Positions 34,321 to 43,141 of a stretch of DNA of 64,000 nt are shown one piece after another (position 1 is the first letter of the stretch; the number at the start of each line of letters is the position of its first letter). The translations under genes and the position numbers were made by a program. The notes under the pieces are model-generated. The model saw nothing but the letters and a program-made list of their open reading frames with translations, was not told the DNA's origin and searched no databases. This DNA is from Streptomyces orinoci. GTDB lineage: Bacteria; Actinomycetota; Actinomycetes; Streptomycetales; Streptomycetaceae. The DNA is taken from positions 62,001 to 126,000 of the forward strand of contig NZ_PHNC01000035.1 of NCBI RefSeq assembly GCF_003121295.1, written 5' to 3'.

Positions 34321-34362
34321 ACACCGCGCCCCGGCACCCTCACCGGTGCCGGGGCGCGGTGT
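34321..34362 (+). terminator. Terminator after the 55-aa gene
   Basis: Perfect 18-base stem (ACACCGCGCCCCGGCACC and its complement) with a 6-base loop, 20 bases after the stop codon. Confidence 0.88.
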
Positions 34363-34408
34363 TGTGCGCCGGGCTGTGAAGCCCCCGGCAGGGGGCGGGG
34401 CAGCTGCG

Positions 34409-34584
34409 CCAGGGGCGCGAGGCGGGTGTATCCGGGGCGCCGGGCGGCTCCGACCAGGGCACCGGGCAACTACGTCCAGGGCGCCCGGCGGCTGCATCCG
34501 GGACACGGGGCGGCCACGTCCGGGGCACCGGGCAGCTACACCCAGGGCACCGGGCGGCTATGTCCAGGGCACCGGACGGCTACG
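34409..34584. repeat. Tandem array of 22-bp units (8 copies, first degenerate)
   Basis: Units start at 34409 (degenerate), 34431, 34453, 34475, 34497, 34519, 34541 and 34563, an exact 22-base period. The consensus begins TCCAGGGCACCGGGCGGC. A 22-base period is not a multiple of three, and no continuous protein repeat results. It lies between the terminator of the 55-aa gene and the convergent inositol monophosphatase gene. There are no spacers, so it is not a CRISPR array. Confidence 0.85.
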
Positions 34585-34643
34585 TCAGCCGCTCCGCCGC
34601 GTCGGTGCGGCCGGCCGGAGGCGGGCCGCAGCGGAAACGCGAC

Positions 34644-35456
34644 TCAGTCGTGCCAGGCGCCCAGCGCCTCCAGCCGCTGCTGCAGCGGCTCGAACAGCCC
34701 CGCCGGGGCGGCCACCGTCAGCTCACCGGAGGCAGCCGCTCCGGGGCGGCCCCCGGTCAGCGCCCCGGCCTCGCGGGCGATCAGTGCGCCGGCCGCGAAG
34801 TCCCAGGGGTTGAGCCCGCGCTCGTAGTAGCCGTCCAGCCGGCCGCACGCCACATCGCACAGATCGATGGCGGCCGATCCGCCGCGCCGGATGTCCCGCA
34901 CCTCCGGCAGCAGACTGCGCAGCACCTCCGCCTGGGCGGCCCGCCGCTCGGTCAGATAGCCGAAGCCGGTGCCGATCAGCGCCTGCCCCAGGGAGGGGGC
35001 GGGACGGACCCGCAGGGCGCGCTCCCCGCAGTAGGCCCCCGCGCCCAGCACGGCGTGATAGGTCTCCCCGCGCATCGGCGCGGCCACCACCCCCACCAGG
35101 GTCTCCCCGTCCGCCTCGGCGGCGATGGAGACGGCCCAGGACGGCAGGTCATAGAGGTAGTTGACGGTGCCGTCGATGGGGTCGATGACCCAGCGCACTC
35201 CGCTGCTGCCCACCGTGCTGGCGCCCTCCTCGCCGAGCAGGCCGTCCTGCGGCCGCCGCTCGGCGAGGAAGGTGGTGATCAGCTTCTCGGCGGCCAGATC
35301 CATCTCGGTGACCACATCGATGGGGCTGGTCTTGGTGGCGGCCACCGAGAGGTCGGCGGGCCGGCCGTCCCGGAGCAGATCACCGGCCAGCGTGGCGGCC
35401 TCCAGCGCCACCGCCAGGAGTTCGGTCTTCAGCGGGTCCTTCAGCGGGTCGTTCAC
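34644..35456 (-). CDS. Inositol monophosphatase family protein (SuhB-like)
   Basis: A 270-residue Mg2+-dependent, Li+-sensitive-type phosphatase. The metal-binding motifs are GEEG (LLGEEGAS), WVIDPIDGTVNYLYDLP and NPWDFAAGALIAREAGA. Probable substrates are inositol-1-phosphate or related sugar phosphates. GTG 35456 has GAGGAG 4 bases upstream. It follows the ferrochelatase gene by 8 bases, so they are co-transcribed. From memory, M. tuberculosis has suhB in the matching place. Confidence 0.92.
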   Translation of the reverse strand: MNDPLKDPLKTELLAVALEAATLAGDLLRDGRPADLSVAATKTSPIDVVTEMDLAAEKLITTFLAERRPQDGLLGEEGASTVGSSGVRWVIDPIDGTVNYLYDLPSWAVSIAAEADGETLVGVVAAPMRGETYHAVLGAGAYCGERALRVRPAPSLGQALIGTGFGYLTERRAAQAEVLRSLLPEVRDIRRGGSAAIDLCDVACGRLDGYYERGLNPWDFAAGALIAREAGALTGGRPGAAASGELTVAAPAGLFEPLQQRLEALGAWHD

Positions 35457-35464
35457 AACGCTCC

Positions 35465-36592
35465 TCAGGCGTACGGGCTGTCGGCGCCGGCAGCGGCCGG
35501 ACGCGGGGTACGGGCGGGGCAGCAGCCGACCGGGCACAGGTCATGGGACGGCCCCAGCGCGCCCAGCGCACAGCGCACCGGCCGCTCGCCGCGCTCGGTG
35601 GCGGCGCGCTCCAGCACCAGCTCGCGCACCGCGGCGGCAAACCGGGGATCGGCGCCCACGGTGCCCGCCCGGGCCACCGGCAGGCCCAGCTCCGCGGCCT
35701 TGGCGGTGGCCTCGGTGTCCAGGTCGTACCTGACCTCCATGTGGTCGGAGACAAAGCCGATCGGCACCATCACCACCCCCGCCGCCCCGGCGCGGTGCAC
35801 CTCTTCCAGGTGGTCGCAGATGTCGGGCTCCAGCCAGGGAATGTGCGGGGCGCCGCTGCGGGACTGGTAGACGAGGTCCCAGGGGTGATCCACCCCGGTG
35901 CGCTCGCGGACCGCCGCCGCGATCGTGCGGACCACATCCAGGTGCTGGGCGACATACGCCCCGCCGTCCCCATGGCCCTCGGCGGGGCCGGAGGTGTCGG
36001 CGGCGGCGGTGGGGATGGAGTGGGTGGTGAAGGCCAGCCGGGCCTTGGGCCGTACCTCCTCGGGCAGTTCGGACAGCGCCGTCACCGTGGCGTCCACCAT
36101 CGGCTCGATAAAGCCGGGGTGGTTGAAGTAGTGGCGGAGCTTGTCCACCCGGGGCACCGGCAGGCCCTCCCCGGCCAGCGCGGCCAGGGCGTCGGCCAGG
36201 TTCTCCCGGTACTGCCGGCAGCCGGAGTAGGAGGCGTAGGCGCTGGTGGCCAGGGTGAGCACCCGGCGGTGCCCGGCGGCCGCCATCTCCCGCAGAGTGT
36301 CGGTCAGATAGGGCGCCCAGTTGCGGTTGCCCCAGTAGACGGGCAGCTCCAGGCCGTTGGCCGCGAAGTCGGCGCGCAGGGCGGCCAGCAGGGCGCGGTT
36401 CTGCTCGTTGATGGGGCTGACGCCGCCGAAGAGGAAGTAGTGCTGCCCGACCTCCTTCAGCCGCTCCCGGGGGATGCCCCGGCCGCGGGTCACATTCTCC
36501 AGGAACGGGACGACATCGTCCGGGCCCTCGGGGCCGCCGAAGGAGAGCAGCAGCAGGGCGTCATAGGGGGCGGAGGGTGGCTGATCCGACAT
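35465..36592 (-). CDS. hemH: Coproporphyrin ferrochelatase
   Basis: A 375-residue ferrochelatase that inserts Fe2+ into (copro)porphyrin; in actinobacteria this is the coproporphyrin-dependent route (also called cpfC). LLLSFGGPEGPDDV start, the active-site His in LAFTTHSIP, YQSRSGAPHIPWLEPDI, and VPIGFVSDHMEV are present. The C-terminus carries Cys residues in CALGALG and LCPVGCCP, matching the [2Fe-2S] cluster of actinobacterial enzymes. It is the first gene of an operon with the inositol monophosphatase. The 36593-36784 gap is a divergent promoter region. Confidence 0.95.
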   Translation of the reverse strand: MSDQPPSAPYDALLLLSFGGPEGPDDVVPFLENVTRGRGIPRERLKEVGQHYFLFGGVSPINEQNRALLAALRADFAANGLELPVYWGNRNWAPYLTDTLREMAAAGHRRVLTLATSAYASYSGCRQYRENLADALAALAGEGLPVPRVDKLRHYFNHPGFIEPMVDATVTALSELPEEVRPKARLAFTTHSIPTAAADTSGPAEGHGDGGAYVAQHLDVVRTIAAAVRERTGVDHPWDLVYQSRSGAPHIPWLEPDICDHLEEVHRAGAAGVVMVPIGFVSDHMEVRYDLDTEATAKAAELGLPVARAGTVGADPRFAAAVRELVLERAATERGERPVRCALGALGPSHDLCPVGCCPARTPRPAAAGADSPYA

Positions 36593-36784
36593 GGTTCGAT
36601 CCTGCCACCCGGCACTGACACCCGCGGCAGCGGGCGGCTTCGCGCCCCGCGGCCGGCCAGGCCGCGCCCCTCGATCGTAAATGGGTATGCGACGAACGAA
36701 TGTTCACTCGTAAGCTGTATGGGCCACTCACATCCCTTACGGCAACCTCGTCTCGTCATACGAATTCCTCAGCGCGGAGCCGTC

Positions 36785-38050
36785 TTGTCCAGTCCCTACA
36801 GCGCGATCTTCGCGGCCCCCGGCAGCCGGGGCTTCGCGGCGGCAGGCTTCGTCGGCCGGCTGCCGCTGTCCATGATGGGCATCGGCATCGTCACCATGAT
36901 CTCCGAACTCTCCGGACGCTATGGGCTGGCCGGTGCCCTCTCGGCGGCCTTCGCACTGTCCGCCGCCGTGCTGGGGCCACAGGTCTCCCGCCTGGTGGAC
37001 CGGCACGGCCAGCGGCGGGTGCTGCGCCCGGCCACCGCGCTGGCGCTGACCGCGGCGGCCGGACTGCTGCTGAGCGCCCAACAGCGCTGGCCGGACTGGA
37101 CGTTGTTCGTCTTCGCGGCCGGGCTGGGCTGTGTGCCCAGTGTGGGCTCGATGGTGCGGGCCCGCTGGGCGGCCATCTTCGACGGCTCTCCGCGCGAACT
37201 GCATATCGCCTACTCCGCGGAGTCGGTGATCGACGAGATCGTCTTCATCGTCGGGCCCATTCTCTCCATCGGCCTGTCCACCGGCTGGTTCCCGGAGGCC
37301 GGTCCGCTGCTGGCGGCCTGCTTCCTGGCCATCGGCGTCTTCTGGCTCACCGCGCAGCGCGCCACGGAGCCGGTGCCGCACCCGCGTGGCGCGGGGGCCA
37401 CGGGTTCGGCCCTGCGCTCGGCGGGACTGCGGGTGCTGGTGCTGACGTTCGTGGCCACCGGGGCGCTGTTCGGCTCCATGGAGGTGGTGACGGTGGCCTT
37501 CGCCGAGGAGCGCGGGCACAAGGCCGCGGCCAGCCTGGTGCTGGCGGTGTACGCGCTGGGCTCCTGTCTGGCGGGCACCGTCTACGGTCTGCTGGACTTC
37601 CACGGCGACCCGGCACGTCGCTGGCTGCTGGGCGTCTGTGCCATGGCGGTGAGTATGATCCCGCTCCAACTGGCCTGGAATCTGCCGTTCTTGGCCGTGG
37701 CGCTCTTCTTCGCGGGCCTGGCCGTGGCGCCCACCATGGTGACCACCGTGGCCCTGGTCGAGCAGCACGTACCACGCGCGAACCTGACCGAGGGCATCAC
37801 CTGGACCAGCACCGGGCTGGCGGTGGGAGTGGCGCTCGGCTCGTCCGCCGCCGGCCTGGTGGTGGACGCCTCGGGGGCCGCGGCGGGGTACGCGGTGCCC
37901 GGCGCGGCGGGGGCGCTGGCGGCCCTGGCGGCGTTCCTCGGCTACCGCCGGCTGCGGCCGGCGCCGCAGGGGGTGGGGTCCTCCATCCCACGGGCAAGGG
38001 GAGGGGCTGGCGCACATGACGGAGACAGCGAGGACGAGCGCGTGGCATAA
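36785..38050 (+). CDS. Major facilitator superfamily transporter
   Basis: A 421-residue membrane protein with 12 predicted helices. The loop after helix 2 has LVDRHGQRRVLRP, the MFS A-motif position. TTG 36785 is favoured because GGAG lies 6 bases upstream and the first helix follows soon after; an ATG at 36719 would add 22 residues without a clear ribosome site. Substrate unknown. Its last 35 bases overlap the following FAD oxidase gene. Confidence 0.82.
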   Translation: MSSPYSAIFAAPGSRGFAAAGFVGRLPLSMMGIGIVTMISELSGRYGLAGALSAAFALSAAVLGPQVSRLVDRHGQRRVLRPATALALTAAAGLLLSAQQRWPDWTLFVFAAGLGCVPSVGSMVRARWAAIFDGSPRELHIAYSAESVIDEIVFIVGPILSIGLSTGWFPEAGPLLAACFLAIGVFWLTAQRATEPVPHPRGAGATGSALRSAGLRVLVLTFVATGALFGSMEVVTVAFAEERGHKAAASLVLAVYALGSCLAGTVYGLLDFHGDPARRWLLGVCAMAVSMIPLQLAWNLPFLAVALFFAGLAVAPTMVTTVALVEQHVPRANLTEGITWTSTGLAVGVALGSSAAGLVVDASGAAAGYAVPGAAGALAALAAFLGYRRLRPAPQGVGSSIPRARGGAGAHDGDSEDERVA

Positions 38051-39329
38051 CTGGGCGGGCAATGTCACCGCCCGCCCGGTGCGGTCGGTGGCCCCGGCCA
38101 CCACCGAGGAGGTGGCCGGGGCGGTGGCCCGGGCCGCCGCGGAGGGACTGCGGGTCAAGGCGGTGGGCACCGGGCACTCCTTCACCGCCGCGGCCGTCAC
38201 CGACGGCCTGCTGATACGCCCGGACCGGCTGACGGGGATACGCGCCGCCGACCCGGCGGCGGGCACGGTGACGGTGGCCGCGGGCAGCACACTCAGAGCA
38301 CTGAACCAGGCGCTGTCCGGACGCGGTCTGTCGCTGACCAATATGGGCGACATCATGGAGCAGACCGTCTCCGGCGCGGTCAGCACCGGCACCCATGGCA
38401 CCGGCCGGGACTCGGCCTCGATCTCCGCCCAGATCACGGGACTTGAGCTGGTGACGGCGGACGGCTCGGTGCTGCGCTGCTCACCCCGGGAGCACCCCGA
38501 GGTGTTCGCGGCGGCCCGGGTCGGGCTGGGGGCGCTGGGCGTCATCACCGCCATCACCTTCGCCGTGGAACCGGAGTTCCTGCTGCGGGCCCGTGAAGAG
38601 CCCATGTTCTTCGAGCGGGTTACCCGGGAGTTCGACCAACTGGCCGCCGAGAACGAGCACTTCGAGTTCTACTGGTTCCCCCACACCGACCACTGCATCA
38701 CCAAGCGCAACAACCGCAGCCCGGGCCCGGCCGCCCCGCTCGGCCGGCTGGGCGCCTGGGTGGAGGACGAGCTGCTGTCCAACGGGCTGTTCGCCGCGGT
38801 CTGCGCGCTGGGACGGGCGGCACCCGCCACCGTTCCCCGCCTGGCCCGGATCACCGGCCGGGCGCTGTCGGCCCGCGACTACACCGATGTCCCCTACAAG
38901 GTCTTCACCAGCCCCCGCCGGGTGCGCTTTGTGGAGATGGAGTACGCGCTGCCCCGGGAGGCGGCCATGACGGCACTGCGCGAGCTGCGGACCGTGATAG
39001 AGCGGCGGGGCCTGCGGATCGGCTTCCCGGTGGAGGTGCGTACCGCCCCGGCCGATGACATCCCGCTGTCCACCGCCCAGGGCCGGGACACCGCCTATCT
39101 GGCCGTACACATGTACAGGGGCACCCCCCACCGGGCGTACTTCAGCGCGGCCGAGCAGATCATGACCGCCCATGGCGGGCGGCCGCACTGGGGAAAGCTG
39201 CACACCCGCGACGCGGCGTATCTGGCCGGGGTCTATCCGCGCTTCGCCGAGTTCACCGCGGTACGGGACCGGCTGGACCCGCACCGCGTCTTCGGCAATG
39301 ACTATCTGCGCCGGGTGCTAGGAGACTGA
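38016..39329 (+). CDS. FAD-dependent D-arabinono-1,4-lactone oxidase-type oxidase
   Basis: A 437-residue VAO-family flavoenzyme. The FAD_binding_4 domain (about 15-180) contains AVGTGHSFT and GAVSTGTHGTG; the C-terminal ALO domain carries HWGKLH near residue 395 and the closing DPHRVFGNDYLRRVLG. Relatives oxidise aldonolactones or alditols (xylitol/sorbitol). ATG 38016 lies inside the MFS gene end, so the two are probably co-translated; the transporter may handle a sugar alcohol, which is inference. The 3' end overlaps the convergent gene by 12 bases. Confidence 0.9.
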   Translation: MTETARTSAWHNWAGNVTARPVRSVAPATTEEVAGAVARAAAEGLRVKAVGTGHSFTAAAVTDGLLIRPDRLTGIRAADPAAGTVTVAAGSTLRALNQALSGRGLSLTNMGDIMEQTVSGAVSTGTHGTGRDSASISAQITGLELVTADGSVLRCSPREHPEVFAAARVGLGALGVITAITFAVEPEFLLRAREEPMFFERVTREFDQLAAENEHFEFYWFPHTDHCITKRNNRSPGPAAPLGRLGAWVEDELLSNGLFAAVCALGRAAPATVPRLARITGRALSARDYTDVPYKVFTSPRRVRFVEMEYALPREAAMTALRELRTVIERRGLRIGFPVEVRTAPADDIPLSTAQGRDTAYLAVHMYRGTPHRAYFSAAEQIMTAHGGRPHWGKLHTRDAAYLAGVYPRFAEFTAVRDRLDPHRVFGNDYLRRVLGD

Positions 39330-40241
39330 GCCCTGGCCCGCCGTCCCGGCCGGCGGGGTCTGCGCCGCGCCCCCGGCCTGCCCCTCGGTACCGCCGTTCT
39401 TTCCATGGTCCGGGGTGCCGGTGGGGCCCGGGGTGGGCGGCGGGCTGGGCTTGGTGTCGCCGCTGGACGGCGTGGGCGAGGGCTTGGGGGTCTGCTTGCC
39501 GGTGTCCTGGCCGGGCCGGGAGGCGTCGGGGGACGGGGTCGCCGGCTCGTCCGTCTGCCCGTTCCCGCCGGCGGAGCGCTCGGGCCCCGGTGTCTCCTCC
39601 CCCGAGTCCGGCCGGTGCTCCCGCTGCTTCCCGGCCGGCTTCTCCGGCCGGATGATCTGGCCGATGGTGGTGCCGCCATTACCGTCCGCGCTGGAGCCCG
39701 AGGTCAGTTCGACCACCGTCAGGGTGCCCATGGCCAGGACGAACACCGCGCCGGCGGCCAGCAGCGAACGCTTCCAGCCACGCACCCGGGTGCCGTGCAG
39801 CGTGCCCTCGGAGTACTCCTCCCGGAATACGCCGGGGTACGCGCCGGAGTGCTCCCGCCGCTCGGACGCCTGGGGCATCGGCCGGGTACGGTCCGGGCCG
39901 GCCCCGGGCGGCACCGTGGCCTGAGCCTGCGCCGAGCGGCTGCGGGCCACCGCCCGGCCGGCGTCGCCCACCGGCACCCGGCGCATCCGTGGCCGCGCCG
40001 CCTGGGCGGTCGCTTCGCGTACCTGTTCGCCCGTACGTGTGAACAAGTGGTGAAAGACCGTGCTGCCGGTGGTGGCCACCACGCTGACGACGCCGGCGCC
40101 GATCACCGTTCCGTACACGCCGAGCTTGCCCGCCAGCAGGGCGGCGACCACCGCGGCCAGGGCACTGCCCGCCACCTGGGCGACGCTCAAGTCCAGGCGC
40201 CTGCCCTTGGCTTTTGCACCGCTTTCGGCTTTGTCGTCCAT
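39318..40241 (-). CDS. Membrane-anchored protein with Pro/Thr/Gly-rich tail
   Basis: A 307-residue protein of unknown function. One or two hydrophobic helices at about 21-62 (VAGSALAAVVAALLAGKLGVYGTVIGAGVV), a cytosolic basic stretch, another helix at about 158-180 (SLLAAGAVFVLAMGTLTVVEL), then a 125-residue extracellular-type tail rich in Pro, Thr, Gly, Ser and charged residues. It lies upstream of and divergent from sepH. The 382-base gap to sepH (40242-40623) has no further gene and presumably carries both promoters. Confidence 0.8.
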   Translation of the reverse strand: MDDKAESGAKAKGRRLDLSVAQVAGSALAAVVAALLAGKLGVYGTVIGAGVVSVVATTGSTVFHHLFTRTGEQVREATAQAARPRMRRVPVGDAGRAVARSRSAQAQATVPPGAGPDRTRPMPQASERREHSGAYPGVFREEYSEGTLHGTRVRGWKRSLLAAGAVFVLAMGTLTVVELTSGSSADGNGGTTIGQIIRPEKPAGKQREHRPDSGEETPGPERSAGGNGQTDEPATPSPDASRPGQDTGKQTPKPSPTPSSGDTKPSPPPTPGPTGTPDHGKNGGTEGQAGGAAQTPPAGTAGQGSVS

Positions 40242-40623
40242 CTGATGCCTCTGTCGGACCTTTCATTCACTCTTGTAGCCAGAAGAGACATTCGAGCCTA
40301 ACGAACAGTTCCGAATCCGGCGATTGTGTGAACCTCGCCACCCATGGGAAGGTCCTGGACGCACTACCGCGCACCCAACTCCCTTGGTGGACGTGAGCAT
40401 CCATGGCGCGCCGATCCACCCCCAGTGGCCCGAATGGAGTACTGTGGCGAGCCCTGGCCCCGGTAACCCCGTCCGGCTGCCCGGACCCGACGGGAGGGGC
40501 CCGGGCGGCTCTCGCCCCGTCAACTCGGCAATGTTGTGGCAGGCTGCAACCCGGGCAGGCCACACTCGACCAGCGGAAGCAGCGACGCACGTGACGTCGG
40601 CAGGCACCACCCGGGAGGTCCCC

Positions 40624-41655
40624 ATGCCCGAACTGCGTGTCGTGGCCGTCTCCAACGACGGCACACGGCTGGTGCTCAAGGCAGCGGACAGCACGGAGTA
40701 CACCCTCCCCATTGACGAGCGGCTGCGAGCCGCGGTGCGCAATGACCGCGCACGCCTGGGCCAGATCGAGATCGAGGTGGAGAGCCACCTCCGCCCCCGC
40801 GACATCCAGGCCCGCATCCGGGCCGGGGCGTCCGCGGAGGAGGTCGCCCAGCTCGCCGGCATCCCCGTGGAGCGGGTGCGCCGCTTCGAGGGCCCGGTGC
40901 TGGCCGAGCGCGCCTTTATGGCCGAGCGGGCCCGCAAGACACCGGTGCGCCGTCCCGGCGAGACCACCGGCCCGCAGCTCGGCGAGGCGGTGGCCGAGCG
41001 GCTGCTGCTGCGCGGCGCCGAGAAGGACACCGCCCAGTGGGACTCCTGGCGCCGCGACGACGGCACCTGGGAGGTGCTGCTGGTCTATCGCGCGGCGGGC
41101 GAGCCGCGGGCCGCCAGCTGGAGCTACGACCCGCCCCGGCGGATCGTCTCTGCGCTGGACGACGAGGCCCGGGCGCTGATCGGCGAGAGCGAGGACGCGC
41201 CGGAGCCCAGCTTCCCCTTCGTCCCGCGCATCGCCCGGCTCCCCCGGGACCGGCCCCTGGACCGGCCGTCCCCGGTGGCCCCGGTCCCCGAGCCGGAGCC
41301 GGCCTCCGACGCTGCCTCCCCGGAGGAGGGCGGCGGCGAGCGCGACTCGCTGACCAGCCTGCTGGAGGCGGTGCCCAGCTTCCGTGGCGACATGGTGGTG
41401 CCGGACACGGCCGCGGCCACCGCCGAGACCCCGGCGGAGGCCGCCGAGACCGTGGAGCCGCCCGCCCCGGCGGCCAGCGCCGGCTCCGCCTACGCGGACG
41501 TACTGATGCCCCGCTCGGTCTCCGGGCACCGTGAGCGGCTGGTCGGCACCACGGACCGGCAGGCCGAGGCGGACGGCGTCCGCCCCGGCCGTCGGGCAGC
41601 GGTCCCCAGCTGGGACGAGATCGTCTTCGGCACCCGCCGCAAAAAGCAGGAGTAA
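40624..41655 (+). CDS. sepH: Cell division protein SepH
   Basis: A 343-residue DUF3071 protein. The conserved N-terminal domain (1-100: MPELRVVAVSNDGTRLVL, RPRDIQARIRAGASAEEVAQ, AERAFMAERARKT) contains a helix-turn-helix-like segment; the C-terminal 200 residues are acidic, Pro/Ala-rich and disordered. SepH binds FtsZ and promotes its assembly in Streptomyces and mycobacteria. GGGAGGT precedes ATG 40624 by 4 bases. Confidence 0.94.
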   Translation: MPELRVVAVSNDGTRLVLKAADSTEYTLPIDERLRAAVRNDRARLGQIEIEVESHLRPRDIQARIRAGASAEEVAQLAGIPVERVRRFEGPVLAERAFMAERARKTPVRRPGETTGPQLGEAVAERLLLRGAEKDTAQWDSWRRDDGTWEVLLVYRAAGEPRAASWSYDPPRRIVSALDDEARALIGESEDAPEPSFPFVPRIARLPRDRPLDRPSPVAPVPEPEPASDAASPEEGGGERDSLTSLLEAVPSFRGDMVVPDTAAATAETPAEAAETVEPPAPAASAGSAYADVLMPRSVSGHRERLVGTTDRQAEADGVRPGRRAAVPSWDEIVFGTRRKKQE

Positions 41656-41680
41656 TCCGGGGGCGGTTCCGTCACGTGGG

Positions 41681-41967
41681 GGGCGCCCCCTTAGGGGCGC
41701 GGGGAACTGCGCGCCCAGCCCCCACCGGCCCGCACCCGACCAACCACCTGCCCCGTCGGGGGCGCGGGGAACTGCGCGATCAGCCAGAAACAGCCCGCAC
41801 CCGAACGCGCCCCCTCCGGCTATGGAGCGCTGCTGGCGGGCCGCCCGGCCACAGCTGGGCAGCGGTGCCCCGTAGTGGCGGCCCCACACCTGCCGGTTGC
41901 ATATGACATGCAGGCCGCCCGTGGCTGGTCGCGCAGTTCCCCGCGCCCCTGACAGGGGGCACCCCCA
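41681..41967. repeat. Cluster of three dispersed GGGGCGCGGGGAACTGCGCG repeats
   Basis: The gap after sepH holds copies at about 41681-41737 and 41755-41812 on the plus strand, and a reversed copy at about 41911-41967. The core is GGGGCGCGGGGAACTGCGCG followed by CCAGCC-like or TCAGCC bases. Related copies are at 30305 and 52985. Such intergenic repeats are common in Streptomyces genomes. No gene is seen in 41656-41994. Confidence 0.75.
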
Positions 41968-41994
41968 GCAACCACGATGCGCCCAGGCGGGGCG

Positions 41995-42858
41995 CTAGCC
42001 AGGCAGCGCACCGGTAGCGACAGGACGCCCCGCGTCCGCCGACCACTCGCTCCAGGAGCCCACATACAGCGCCGCCTCGAACCCCGCCACCGCCAGCGCC
42101 AGCACCTGATGCGCCGCCGAGACGCCGGAGCCGCAGTAGACACCCAGCTCGGTGTCCTCCGACGCGCCCAGCGCGGTGAAGCGCCCGGCCAGTTCCCGAG
42201 CCGGGCGGAAGCGGCCGTCTCCGGTCACGTTCTCGCCGGTGGGGGCGGAGACCGCGCCGGGGATGTGCCCGGCCACCGGGTCGATCGGCTCGGTCTCGCC
42301 CCGGTAGCGGTCCCCCGCCCGGGCATCCAGCAGCAGCCCCCGCCGGGCCAGCGCCGCCGCCCCGTCCGCGTCCAGCAGCGGCAGCGCCCCCGGCGCGGGC
42401 CGGAAGTCGCCCTCCGGGACGGACGGAACCTCGGTGCTCAGCTCCCCGCCGTCCGCCCGCCAGGCCGCGAAGCCGCCGTCCAGGACGCGTACCGAGGGGT
42501 GCCCCATATAGCGCAACAGCCACCAGGCGCGGGCCGCCGCCCAGCCCTGTCCGCTGTCGTACACGACCACCGGGCGGTCCGCGCCGACCCCGGCCCGGCG
42601 CATCGCCGCGCCGAACTCCGCGGTGTCCGGCAGCGGATGACGTCCCCGCGGCCCCGGCGCGCCCGCCAGTTCCGCGTCCAGATCGATGAAGACCGCGCCG
42701 GGGATGTGCCCGGCCGCGTACTGCTCCCGGCCGGAGGGGGCGGCCGGTTGCCGGCCGACGCTCAGAAAGGTCGGCTGCCAGCGGATATCCAGGAGGACCG
42801 GGGGCCGTTCCCCGGTCAACTCGGCTGCCAGTTCCGGTGTGCTGATGAGGGCATCCAT
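41995..42858 (-). CDS. Thiosulfate/3-mercaptopyruvate sulfurtransferase
   Basis: A 287-residue protein with two rhodanese domains. The N-terminal domain has PVVVYDSGQGWAAARAWWLL where Cys is replaced, as usual in the inactive half; the C-terminal domain has the catalytic loop VYCGSGVSAAHQV. It transfers sulfane sulfur to thiophilic acceptors. ATG 42858 is preferred (GAGGA upstream); an ATG three codons earlier is also possible. Downstream is the repeat-rich gap after sepH. Confidence 0.9.
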   Translation of the reverse strand: MDALISTPELAAELTGERPPVLLDIRWQPTFLSVGRQPAAPSGREQYAAGHIPGAVFIDLDAELAGAPGPRGRHPLPDTAEFGAAMRRAGVGADRPVVVYDSGQGWAAARAWWLLRYMGHPSVRVLDGGFAAWRADGGELSTEVPSVPEGDFRPAPGALPLLDADGAAALARRGLLLDARAGDRYRGETEPIDPVAGHIPGAVSAPTGENVTGDGRFRPARELAGRFTALGASEDTELGVYCGSGVSAAHQVLALAVAGFEAALYVGSWSEWSADAGRPVATGALPG

Positions 42859-43141
42859 GTCCGCCATCCTCGCGCAGTGCGCCGGACCGTGCGGAGGCAC
42901 CCTGGCGGGCCGGCCCATGGCTCACCGATACTGGGCGGCAATGGCTTCGAAACGGAAGCGAAACGCGAATTCCGGTCTCTTTTCGCGGCAACCCGCGGGA
43001 ACCAGTGACATCCGGCGCGGCCGGGGGGCGAGTCCCGGCGCGTGGTGCAAACATCTGCTCAGGCACCGTCCCGCACCACCCCGAGCGCCGCGCTCCGCAG
43101 GGGACGCGCGGCCACCACGATGGTCCGAGGAGATAGCGACG

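Noticed and set aside
34409..34584. CRISPR array
   Set aside because: Units are contiguous with a 22-base period and no unique spacers; no cas genes nearby.
36719..36784. ATG start for the MFS gene 22 codons upstream
   Set aside because: No ribosome site before 36719, while TTG 36785 has GGAG at suitable spacing; kept as an alternative only.
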